A stretch of DNA of 64,000 bases from the NCBI GenBank assembly GCA_017399485.1, contig JAFQCA010000029.1, forward strand, positions 124,001-188,000, in the 5' to 3' direction. Of the stretch, positions 57,445-64,000 are shown piece after piece (positions within the stretch are counted from its first letter, which is position 1; each line of letters begins with the position of its first letter). The notes below the pieces were generated by a model. That model was not told the DNA's origin, did no database searches, and worked only from the letters and a program-made list of their open reading frames with translations. Both the position numbers and the translations under genes were made by a program. The DNA comes from Alistipes sp. GTDB taxonomy: Bacteria; Bacteroidota; Bacteroidia; Bacteroidales; Rikenellaceae.

Positions 57445-58236
57445 TTAAAGATTATTCTTCTCGATATCCTTGAAGTAACGATATGTATTAACTTTCAACT
57501 CGCCAACTGCAGGCTCATCACACACCAAAATACCCTTCGGGTGCATCTGCAATGCTGTGATGGTCCAAGCGTGTGATACATCACCCTCTACACAGTGCTG
57601 AACGGCACGTGCCTTCTTGTGACCCAACGCCAAAACCAAAACCTGCTTTGCTGCACATACTGTACCTACACCAACAGTCAAAGCCAACTTGGGAACCTTA
57701 TTAACATCATTATCGAAGAAACGAGAGTTTACGATAATGGTATCCTCTGTAAGAGTCTTCACGCGAGTACGAGAGTTGAGTGAAGAGAACGGCTCGTTGA
57801 AAGCCAAGTGACCATCCTCGCCTACGCCACCGATAAAGAGGTCAATACCTCCAGCAGCCTCGATACGCTTCTCATAACCAGCACACTCTGCAGCCAAATC
57901 CTCGGCATTACCATTGAGGATATTTACATTCTCAGGTTTGATATCGATGTGAGAGAAGAAATTATTCCACATAAACGAGTGATAACTTTCGGGGTGCTCC
58001 TCAGGCAGACCGACATACTCATCCATATTGAATGTCACAACATTGGCAAACGAAACTTTACCTGCCTTATAAAGATTAATCAACTCGGCATACATCCCCA
58101 GAGGTGTTGAACCTGTAGGAAGTCCCAAAACAAAAGGCTCGCTGCATACGGCAGCCTTGGCGTTAATCTGCTCGGCAACATAGTTCGCTGCCCAACGGCC
58201 TGCTTCAGCCGAAGTATTCTCAATGATTACTCTCAT
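57445..58236 (-). CDS. nagB: Glucosamine-6-phosphate deaminase
   Basis: Converts GlcN-6-P to Fru-6-P and ammonia, the last step of amino-sugar catabolism. 263 residues. All key residues are at canonical positions: Asp72 (FNMDEYVGL), Asp141 and His143 ([11 protein letters not shown]) and Glu148. [13 protein letters not shown] binds the phosphate. 24 nt downstream of the NagB-like/PIG-L fusion, 12 nt upstream of deoD. Confidence 0.97.
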   Translation of the reverse strand: MRVIIENTSAEAGRWAANYVAEQINAKAAVCSEPFVLGLPTGSTPLGMYAELINLYKAGKVSFANVVTFNMDEYVGLPEEHPESYHSFMWNNFFSHIDIKPENVNILNGNAEDLAAECAGYEKRIEAAGGIDLFIGGVGEDGHLAFNEPFSSLNSRTRVKTLTEDTIIVNSRFFDNDVNKVPKLALTVGVGTVCAAKQVLVLALGHKKARAVQHCVEGDVSHAWTITALQMHPKGILVCDEPAVGELKVNTYRYFKDIEKNNL

Positions 58237-58260
58237 CTTAAATCTGTATTATTTAATAGT

Positions 58261-60201
58261 TTATAAATTCATCTTTACAAAAACCTCGATGGCTTGATAC
58301 TCGGCCATACCCAACAAGTCGTACAAACGTGCTGTATTCTGTGTACGCTCCTCGGCACGCTGCCAGAACTCACGACTATCATCACCGGGGAACGGAACGA
58401 TATCCTTTTGAGAAAGGTGGCGATAGATAGCGTGACGCTTCTTTATGAGTTCATCGGGGCTCAACGGCACTGCCATATCGACCATATCGATATCCCACTC
58501 CATCCAAGCACCACGATAGAGCCATACAACACAATCCTTAATCCACTCCTCACCTGCATCCTTCAAGCGATAGAGAGCCTCAAGGACAGCCTCTGTACAT
58601 ACGCGGTGTGTTCCGTGCGGGTCTGCCAAGTCACCGGCAAGATATACCTGATGAGGCTTGACCTGCTGCAAGAGTTCGGTAATAATCTCAATATCCTTAT
58701 CGGTACGCTGACCCTTCTTAATACCTCCTGTCTCATAGAACGGCAAATTAAGGAAGTGGGCATTCATATCGGCATTAAGGCCAAATGAACGTACTGCTGC
58801 ACGCGCCTCGGCACGGCGGATAGCGCCCTTAATATCAAGCAAAGCGCGAGGCTCAGGCTCACCCTTCTTCTTTGATGCGATGATTTGACGCACCTCATCC
58901 ACGCGGTCACCAAAGCCCAACTCACGAGCAGTATCCATATGCTGGACCACAACATCATCGTGAACGGCCACATTACCCGATGTCTCATAAGCGACGTGTA
59001 CGTCGTGTCCCTGCTCGGCAAGGCGGATAAACGTACCACCCATAGAGATTACATCATCATCGGGGTGCGGTGAGAATATCACAACACGCTTAGGGAAGGG
59101 AGTCGAAGGTACGGGACGAGTAGAATCATCAGCATTGGGCTTACCACCCGGCCAACCTGTGATAGTATGCTGCAGGTCATTGAAAACCTTAATGTTAACA
59201 TCATCGTATGTCATAGCAACAGCATCCAGCAACTCTCCCAACGAATGCTCGATATAATCCTTGTAGGTAAGTTTCAAGATAGGTTTCTTGACAACGCTAC
59301 ACAACCACAAAACAGCCTTGCGCACCAAACGGGGAGTCCAATCGCAAGGACCTACGAGCCAAGGCGCCTTTCTTACTGTGAGCAAATCGGCTGCTGGGTC
59401 ATCAACAACCGCCTCAATAGCAGGATGGTTCTGCAACAAAGAGGCAGGAATCAGACGTGTAGCGTCATCCTCGACAACCTTCTTGATTACATTAGCCTTA
59501 TCCTCACCCCACGCCATAAGCACAATACGTTTTGCGCTCATAACAGTATTAAGGCCCATAGTTATAGCCAACTTAGGAGTATTCTCCACGCCATTAAAGA
59601 TATTGAGTTGTGCCTTGCGAGACTCATAAGTGAGTTGCACCATACGGGTTACTGACTTGATGTAAGAGCCCGGCTCGTTAAAACCAATCTGGCCCTGAAC
59701 ACCCATACCGATAACCATAAGGTCGATATTACGCGCCTTACGGTCATACTCGGCACAATATGCCTGCAACTCCTCCAAAGGCACATTACCATTGATAAGG
59801 TGGACATTCTCAGGCTTTATATCGATATGATTCAACAAATCCTCGTGAATACGGAAATTACGGCTCTGAATCTCGCGCGCACCAATAGGATAGAACTCAT
59901 CAAGGCTAAAGACCTCAACATTTTTGAACGATACCAAACCTTGCTTATAACGCTCAACCAACTCCAGATAGATACCAAGTGGAGTTCGGCCCGTTGTAAG
60001 ACCCAACGCGAAGGGACGTGCCACACCCGAAGCCTCGTGGTCGTTAATAGCCTTTACCACAACATCGGCAACATACTTTACACCTTCGCTCTCGGTTTCA
60101 TAAATTGAAGTAGGAATCTTCTCGTAGCGATGGACGATATCCTTTGGGATACCACTCAACACCAAACCTCCATCCTGAGGCAAAGAAAACTTTTTTTCCA
60201 T
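58261..60201 (-). CDS. NagB-like / PIG-L deacetylase fusion protein with altered NagB active site
   Basis: 646 residues. Residues 30-285 are NagB-like (GLTTGRTPLGIYLE; SLDEFYP with the Asp72 equivalent at residue 101). In the catalytic loop GMGVQGQIGFNEPGS the usual Asp and His are Gln169 and Gln171, while Glu176 remains. Residues 370-600 are a PIG-L/LmbE zinc deacetylase domain with SPHPDDD (His379, Asp381, Asp382) and a later DPHGTHR. As I recall, homologous fusions in Bacteroides keep the His (GRTGHVGFNEP), so this copy appears specialised: an active deacetylase carrying a sugar-phosphate-binding but probably non-deaminating domain. First gene of the unit with nagB and deoD, suggesting action on N-acetylated amino sugars. 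No signal peptide. Confidence 0.88.
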   Translation of the reverse strand: MEKKFSLPQDGGLVLSGIPKDIVHRYEKIPTSIYETESEGVKYVADVVVKAINDHEASGVARPFALGLTTGRTPLGIYLELVERYKQGLVSFKNVEVFSLDEFYPIGAREIQSRNFRIHEDLLNHIDIKPENVHLINGNVPLEELQAYCAEYDRKARNIDLMVIGMGVQGQIGFNEPGSYIKSVTRMVQLTYESRKAQLNIFNGVENTPKLAITMGLNTVMSAKRIVLMAWGEDKANVIKKVVEDDATRLIPASLLQNHPAIEAVVDDPAADLLTVRKAPWLVGPCDWTPRLVRKAVLWLCSVVKKPILKLTYKDYIEHSLGELLDAVAMTYDDVNIKVFNDLQHTITGWPGGKPNADDSTRPVPSTPFPKRVVIFSPHPDDDVISMGGTFIRLAEQGHDVHVAYETSGNVAVHDDVVVQHMDTARELGFGDRVDEVRQIIASKKKGEPEPRALLDIKGAIRRAEARAAVRSFGLNADMNAHFLNLPFYETGGIKKGQRTDKDIEIITELLQQVKPHQVYLAGDLADPHGTHRVCTEAVLEALYRLKDAGEEWIKDCVVWLYRGAWMEWDIDMVDMAVPLSPDELIKKRHAIYRHLSQKDIVPFPGDDSREFWQRAEERTQNTARLYDLLGMAEYQAIEVFVKMNL

Positions 60202-60567
60202 AAAAATTATCTATTTATATTAATTATTAGTACTTTCTGCTACTGTTTTTATGCCGCAAACCAATAAACGGCACATATCATTGCAAATTTATAATTTTTT
60301 TTTCATTTTTCACTCCTATTTATGCGCAAATATCACCTTAAAATTCCAACTTCTCATAAATATCTCTTTTCTTTATACAAAACATATCTACAAGCCGTTT
60401 AATTAACAGACTTCTCAAAGAGAGATATACGGTGACAAGTTGTGGAAAAATAGATAATAGTTGAAAATTATTCAAATTATTACATTATCTTTGCTATAAT
60501 ATTTCGGCATCGAATTGACAACAATGCCACCCACAAATGAATATATAGAGTATAATTTATAAAGTTA
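60202..60567. other. Divergent intergenic region
   Basis: AT-rich. A minus-strand -7-like TAAATTTG (60291-60284) about 85 nt before the NagB/PIG-L gene lacks a -33 at standard distance; a plus-strand -7 for the GDPD gene is at 60486-60493. Nothing else recognised. Confidence 0.5.
60486..60493 (+). promoter_or_regulatory. -7 element for the GDPD gene
   Basis: TATCTTTG, 83 nt before ATG 60577. The -33 region offers only GTTG at a slightly long spacing. Confidence 0.5.
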
Positions 60568-60576
60568 TTGAAAGGT

Positions 60577-61341
60577 ATGAAAAAATTATTGTTTCTGGCT
60601 GCCATTATCTTCTCGGCAAGTAGCCTGATGGCACAGACTGAGGTAATCGCACATCGCGGATTCCACGCAAAGCAGGGAGCAAACTCTGCAAACAACACTA
60701 TTTCAGCACTTCAGCACGCTCAAGATTTGGGAGTATATGGCTCGGAGGTTGATATCAACGAGACAAAAGATGGCAAATTGGTGGCAGTACACGGCCCCAA
60801 CCATCAAAATTACAATGTACAGAACACCGACTTTGCTGTTTTAAGAGCAACCCCTGTACACAACGGCGAAAAACTACCCACTTTGGAGGAGTATCTATTG
60901 CAGGCAAAGAAGAGTAAAAAGACAAAACTAATTATTGAGATTAAGAGCCACAACACTCCTGAGCGCGAGACAAGAGTTGTAAAGAAGATTCTTGATGAGG
61001 TTAAGCGCTTGAAGATGACAAAACACGTAGAGTACATCGCATTCAGCAAGCACGTATGCGACGAAGTGGTTAAGTATGCACCCAAAAAGACTAAGATTGC
61101 ATATTTGAATGGCGACCTTACACCTCAGCAATGCAAAGAGAATGGCTACACAGGTATTGACTACAACTTCGGCACAATGAAAAAGCACCCCGAATGGATT
61201 CAGCAGAGCCACGATTTGGGACTGACGGTAAACATCTGGACCGTAAACAACACCAACGATTTGCAGTGGTGCATTGACAACAAAGCGGACTACATTACAA
61301 CCGACAATCCTATTGAGGCAAACCGTCTTTTAGGCAAATAA
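60577..61341 (+). CDS. Exported glycerophosphodiester phosphodiesterase family protein
   Basis: Metal-dependent hydrolase cutting glycerophosphodiesters to glycerol-3-phosphate and alcohol. 254 residues from ATG 60577; TTG 60568 is an alternative. Signal peptide MKKLLFLAAIIFSASSLMAQ. His26-Arg27-Gly28 (IAHRG), Glu57 and Asp59 in GSEVDINET, the second His72 in VAVHGP (usually HD), and LIIEIKSH carrying the third acidic ligand. DNP-type C-terminal motif ITTDNP fits GDPD. Ends at a strong terminator. Confidence 0.92.
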   Translation: MKKLLFLAAIIFSASSLMAQTEVIAHRGFHAKQGANSANNTISALQHAQDLGVYGSEVDINETKDGKLVAVHGPNHQNYNVQNTDFAVLRATPVHNGEKLPTLEEYLLQAKKSKKTKLIIEIKSHNTPERETRVVKKILDEVKRLKMTKHVEYIAFSKHVCDEVVKYAPKKTKIAYLNGDLTPQQCKENGYTGIDYNFGTMKKHPEWIQQSHDLGLTVNIWTVNNTNDLQWCIDNKADYITTDNPIEANRLLGK

Positions 61342-61364
61342 CATATTAAACGTTATGATATTAC

Positions 61365-61400
61365 AGGCTGTCCAACAAAAAGTTGCGACAGCCTTTTTTG
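61365..61400 (+). terminator. Terminator after the GDPD gene
   Basis: Stem 61365-61376 (aggctgtccaac) with 61382-61394 (gttgcgacagcct), one bulge, A-rich loop and a T6 run. Confidence 0.88.
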
Positions 61401-61419
61401 TCACTTATCGCACGTTTTA

Positions 61420-61451
61420 TTTGGACGTTTTGGGGCTATAACGTATCTTTG
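61420..61451 (+). promoter_or_regulatory. Promoter of the NCS2 permease gene
   Basis: -33 TTTG (61420-61423), 20-nt spacer, -7 TATCTTTG (61444-61451). Leader of about 40 nt to ATG 61500. Confidence 0.75.
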
Positions 61452-61499
61452 CTTCGGAATATTCCCCGCAATAACAAGAGATTCAAAATTCTAAACAGA

Positions 61500-62777
61500 A
61501 TGAAACTTAAATACGGAATAAATGACCGCCCGAAGACAGGCGATTTGATATTGTATAGCCTACAATGGTTTATATTATCCATTGCAGTTGTAGTGACGTC
61601 TATATTTATCGCAACAGGTTCACCTGCCGAGCGCGTTTTATACGCCCAAAAGGTATTCGCATTAATGGGTGTAGCGACCATCGTTCAATCACTTTGGGGA
61701 CACCGATTACCCATCGTGGTAGGGCCTGCGGCTGTATTATTGGTCGGTATAATAACAGCATTGGCATCTCAAGGCGAGCAAATTAACACCAACAAGATTT
61801 ACACTGCCATAGCCATTGGCGGTATGGTCATAACGACACTCTCTATGGGTCGTTGGCTGGAACGCCTGCAAACTATTTTCACACCACGCACCGTAGTGGT
61901 TATCTTGATGTTAATAGCATTCACACTCTGTCCGACAATCAAAAATCTCATATTCCCCGCCACAGAGGCCGAGCGACACATTTTCGGATTGTTGTTCACA
62001 TTATTAGGCATACCCGCAATGGCTCTTGCCGCAGCAAGATTACGCGGAGTTATCAAATCATTGGTCGTTCCTATTGCTCTCTTTATTGGATATATCATCT
62101 ACTATGCCGTATATGGCGATTTCGGACAAGTCTTTGAGAAATACAGCCACTCTGAGGGAGATATATTCCTACCCGCAATAGAGTTCGATGGCAGTATGAT
62201 TATAGCATTCCTACTCTGCTATGTTGCTCTGCTTATAAACGACATCGGTTCAATTCAAGGGCTTGGAGCAATGCTACAAACAACAGACACCGACAAACGA
62301 TGCCGCAGAGGTGTAGGCTTTACGGGTATCTTCAATATTATAGCAGGCTCATTAGGCATAATAGGCCCCGTAAACTACTCAATGTCACCCGGAGTGATAG
62401 GCTCATCATCGTGTGCTTCTCGCTATGCACTCATCCCTGCTGGAGCAGGACTGATAGTATGTGCTTTATTTCCAACATTAATTGCCCTCTTTTCGGCAAT
62501 CCCCGACCCTGTAATAGGTGTCATATTGCTCTATCTTATGGGAACACAATTAGCGGCCTCGTTTCATATTATGGCCGCCGACAAATCGGCTTCTACATTC
62601 GACGACGGACTGATTATTGGCCTTCCGCTGATGATAGCCATCCTCTTTACTGCCATACCGATGGATGTAATACCGCAAATCATACGCCCAATAATGGGCA
62701 ACGGCTTTGTTATGGGAGTCTTGACTGTAATGGTTTTAGAACATATTATTTTCAAGAAGCCGCAACACAAATTGTAA
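61500..62777 (+). CDS. NCS2 family nucleobase (uracil/xanthine) permease
   Basis: Inner-membrane symporter for purine or pyrimidine bases. 425 residues from ATG 61500; the frame is open further upstream but this covers the promoter. About 12-14 hydrophobic segments; GHRLPIVVGPAAVLLVGI near residue 70 and the helix-breaking INDIGSIQGLGAML near 250, with GPVNYSMSPGVIGSSSCASR afterwards, correspond to the substrate-binding region of the family. Substrate (uracil, xanthine, other) cannot be decided by eye. Confidence 0.87.
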   Translation: MKLKYGINDRPKTGDLILYSLQWFILSIAVVVTSIFIATGSPAERVLYAQKVFALMGVATIVQSLWGHRLPIVVGPAAVLLVGIITALASQGEQINTNKIYTAIAIGGMVITTLSMGRWLERLQTIFTPRTVVVILMLIAFTLCPTIKNLIFPATEAERHIFGLLFTLLGIPAMALAAARLRGVIKSLVVPIALFIGYIIYYAVYGDFGQVFEKYSHSEGDIFLPAIEFDGSMIIAFLLCYVALLINDIGSIQGLGAMLQTTDTDKRCRRGVGFTGIFNIIAGSLGIIGPVNYSMSPGVIGSSSCASRYALIPAGAGLIVCALFPTLIALFSAIPDPVIGVILLYLMGTQLAASFHIMAADKSASTFDDGLIIGLPLMIAILFTAIPMDVIPQIIRPIMGNGFVMGVLTVMVLEHIIFKKPQHKL

Positions 62778-62805
62778 TACACGATATTTCAATCTAAAAG
62801 ATATG

Positions 62806-62838
62806 GCGAGGCGTACATTTATCATACGCCTCGCTTTT
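62806..62838 (+). terminator. Terminator after the NCS2 permease gene
   Basis: Perfect 10-bp stem gcgaggcgta/tacgcctcgc, 9-nt loop, then TTTT. Confidence 0.88.
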
Positions 62839-63086
62839 CATTATACTATACCTATATATAATAAATATACCAAGTCTCAAATATTCACACAAAACGGACC
62901 AAAAAATCACAAAAAAAGCAATAAACGCATACTCTTAAAACACACAAACATACCACAAACACATTTTTTGTCCAATTTTAGGTATTACATTTTACAATAC
63001 AACACATATCGGCAAGTTACAACCTGTAAGCAACCCAACCAATATTTACCAATACTATAACAGAATAACGCCATTAAATAGTTTTT

Positions 63087-63118
63087 TTTGGTAATTACAA
63101 TTTTAAGCCGTATCTTTG
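63087..63118 (+). promoter_or_regulatory. Promoter of the SusC-like gene
   Basis: -33 TTTG (63087-63090, end of a T-run), 20-nt spacer, -7 TATCTTTG (63111-63118). Transcription expected near 63124. Confidence 0.78.
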
Positions 63119-63133
63119 CCGATATATTTTTAT

Positions 63134-63181
63134 ATGAAAAAAAGTACACAAGTATCAAAAAAACGTACAAACAAAAATTAA
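63134..63181 (+). CDS. Short upstream reading frame overlapping the SusC-like start
   Basis: ATG 63134 opens a 15-residue, Lys-rich frame (MKKSTQVSKKRTNKN). Its TAA stop (63179-63181) overlaps the ATG at 63181 as TAATG, an arrangement used for translational coupling. It could be chance in an A-rich leader; I report it because the overlap is exact and the promoter is just upstream. Confidence 0.35.
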   Translation: MKKSTQVSKKRTNKN

Positions 63182-64000
63182 TGCTTATGGTTAGAAAAAT
63201 TGTACTTTCTATCGTTGCTGTTCTGACTGCGTGCACATTTGCATTTGCTCAGAATAAGCAAGTTTCCGGTACTGTTGTGGACGCAGAGGGCAACCCTATT
63301 TTGGGTGCTGCTGTGACAGTTGTTGGTACAACTGTCGGTGGACAAACTACCGGAGTGAGCGGTGAGTTCGTTATTTCGGCTCCCGTTAATGGAGCTTTGG
63401 AGGTTTCTTTTATCGGCTACAAGACTAAACAAGTTCCCATCGCTGGTAAGAGCAACATCAAAGTTGTTTTGGAAATCGATACGCAGGCTATCGACGATGT
63501 GGTCGTAGTAGCGTTCGGCCAACAGAAAAAAGAGGCCTTTACAGGTTCTGCTAAGGTCGTTAGTTCTGACGAGTTGATTAAGACCCAGTCTTCTAACGTA
63601 ACTGACGCTTTGGTTGGTAAGGTTGCTGGTGTTCAGTTTACATCATCTTCTGGTCGTTTGGGTTCTGGACAGTCGCTTACAGTTCGTGGAGTCACCTCTA
63701 TTGCTGCTGCACAGCGAGGCACTGGCCCCCTCTACATCGTAGATGGCGTACCTTACGAGGGTGATATCAACAACTTGAACGCTGCCGACATCGAGTCTAT
63801 GACTATTTTGAAGGATGCTGCATCAAATGCACTTTACGGTGCTCGTGGTGCTAACGGTGTAATTATGATTACTACCAAGAAGGCACGCGCAGGTGAGGCT
63901 ATTGTTACATTCGACGGTAAGTGGGGTGTTAATACAAAGGCTTTGCAGCAGTATGACGTAACAGAGCAGGCTGGCGAGTTCTACGAGATGCACTATGGCG
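63181..64000 (+). CDS. SusC-like TonB-dependent outer-membrane receptor, 3' end cut by window
   Basis: First 273 codons of a SusC/RagA-type receptor. Signal peptide (LMVRKIVLSIVAVLTACTFAFA), then the carboxypeptidase regulatory-like domain KQVSGTVVDAEGNPILGAAVTV to about residue 105, the TonB-box-like region IDDVVVVAFGQQKKEAFTGS, and the plug domain NVTDALVGKVAGVQF, LYIVDGVPYEGDINNLNAADIESMTILKDA, ANGVIMITTK, all diagnostic. Start 63181 or 63187; the former overlaps the upstream frame. Expect a susD partner beyond the right edge. Substrate unknown. Confidence 0.95.
   Translation, partial: MLMVRKIVLSIVAVLTACTFAFAQNKQVSGTVVDAEGNPILGAAVTVVGTTVGGQTTGVSGEFVISAPVNGALEVSFIGYKTKQVPIAGKSNIKVVLEIDTQAIDDVVVVAFGQQKKEAFTGSAKVVSSDELIKTQSSNVTDALVGKVAGVQFTSSSGRLGSGQSLTVRGVTSIAAAQRGTGPLYIVDGVPYEGDINNLNAADIESMTILKDAASNALYGARGANGVIMITTKKARAGEAIVTFDGKWGVNTKALQQYDVTEQAGEFYEMHYG

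Larger units (their letters stand above)
62778..63180. other. Intergenic region before the SusC-like gene
   Basis: It holds the permease terminator, about 250 nt of A-rich sequence without a recognisable gene, the SusC promoter and a 15-codon upstream frame. Confidence 0.6.

Noticed and set aside
60524..60562. 12-codon frame upstream of the GDPD gene
   Set aside because: No amino-acid bias, no overlap with the start, no associated hairpins; likely chance.
1..64000. CRISPR arrays, tRNA/rRNA genes, insertion sequences, phage genes, restriction or defence systems
   Set aside because: Looked for by reading gene content, spaced repeats and hallmark motifs; none found. The window is core chromosome, so I do not claim a new defence or mobile system.

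Overview
The window is an ordinary chromosomal stretch from a Bacteroidota member, most likely order Bacteroidales. The sequence-level reasons are promoters of the Bacteroidales type (TTTG, 19-21 nt, TAnnTTTG) in front of many transcription units, a fused MurF-alanine racemase gene, a long SecA with the Bacteroidetes insert, a 4-alpha-glucanotransferase with N-terminal starch-binding modules, and the first 273 codons of a SusC-type TonB-dependent receptor at the right edge. The moderate GC content by eye fits a gut Bacteroidales, but I cannot name the genus. No tRNA, rRNA, CRISPR, insertion sequence, phage or plasmid genes were seen, so this is not an accessory island.

Layout. 1-7002 (minus): an envelope and DNA-maintenance operon reading right to left: exported N-acetylmuramoyl-L-alanine amidase, MCE/MlaD protein, MutS2, and the fused MurF-Alr that runs off the left edge. 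7147-18307 (plus): an eight-gene run with short gaps: LptD-like outer-membrane protein, ABC-F ATPase, GSCFA protein, a PafA-like phosphatase homologue that has lost most active-site residues, SufE, a SufT/MIP18 protein, an N-terminally shortened DUF2851 protein and an exported FAD-dependent oxidoreductase lipoprotein, closed by a terminator. 18484-23442 (plus): secA, a GH99-like protein, dCMP deaminase. 23526-24752 (minus): GH5 glucanase. 25218-26888 (plus): membrane-anchored DUF6377-type regulator. 26989-28603 (minus): ssb and lpxK. 28788-31818 (plus): M23 peptidase lipoprotein, YhbP-like protein, ispD, PH-like membrane protein. 31905-34385 (minus): DUF2148 protein, luxS, nucleosidase and ZIP transporter, which contains an AI-2/SAH recycling pair. 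34548-35666 (plus): DsbA-fold protein with a Lys/Ala/Thr-rich tail.

36100-47920 (plus) is the centrepiece: a complete isoleucine-valine-leucine operon, ilvD-ilvB-ilvN-ilvC-leuA-leuC-leuD-leuB-ilvA, followed by yccF. Only the branched-chain aminotransferase is missing locally. It is preceded by a promoter, an 18-codon leader peptide in which 10 residues are Ile, Leu or Val, and mutually exclusive antiterminator and terminator stems. This is a textbook-like transcription attenuator readable from the sequence alone and is the most interesting element of the window.

48012-54456 (minus): an exported DUF4836-like protein with a nine-G tract upstream of its promoter, MalQ, and an outer-membrane beta-barrel protein. 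54605-60201 (minus): sugar/ureide-type permease with ribokinase, then purine nucleoside phosphorylase, glucosamine-6-phosphate deaminase, and a NagB-like/PIG-L fusion whose NagB half has lost catalytic residues. 60577-64000 (plus): exported GDPD phosphodiesterase, NCS2 nucleobase permease, and the 5' part of the SusC-like receptor, preceded by a tiny upstream reading frame that overlaps its start codon.

All functional calls rest on recognised motifs and remembered family features; no database searches were run.
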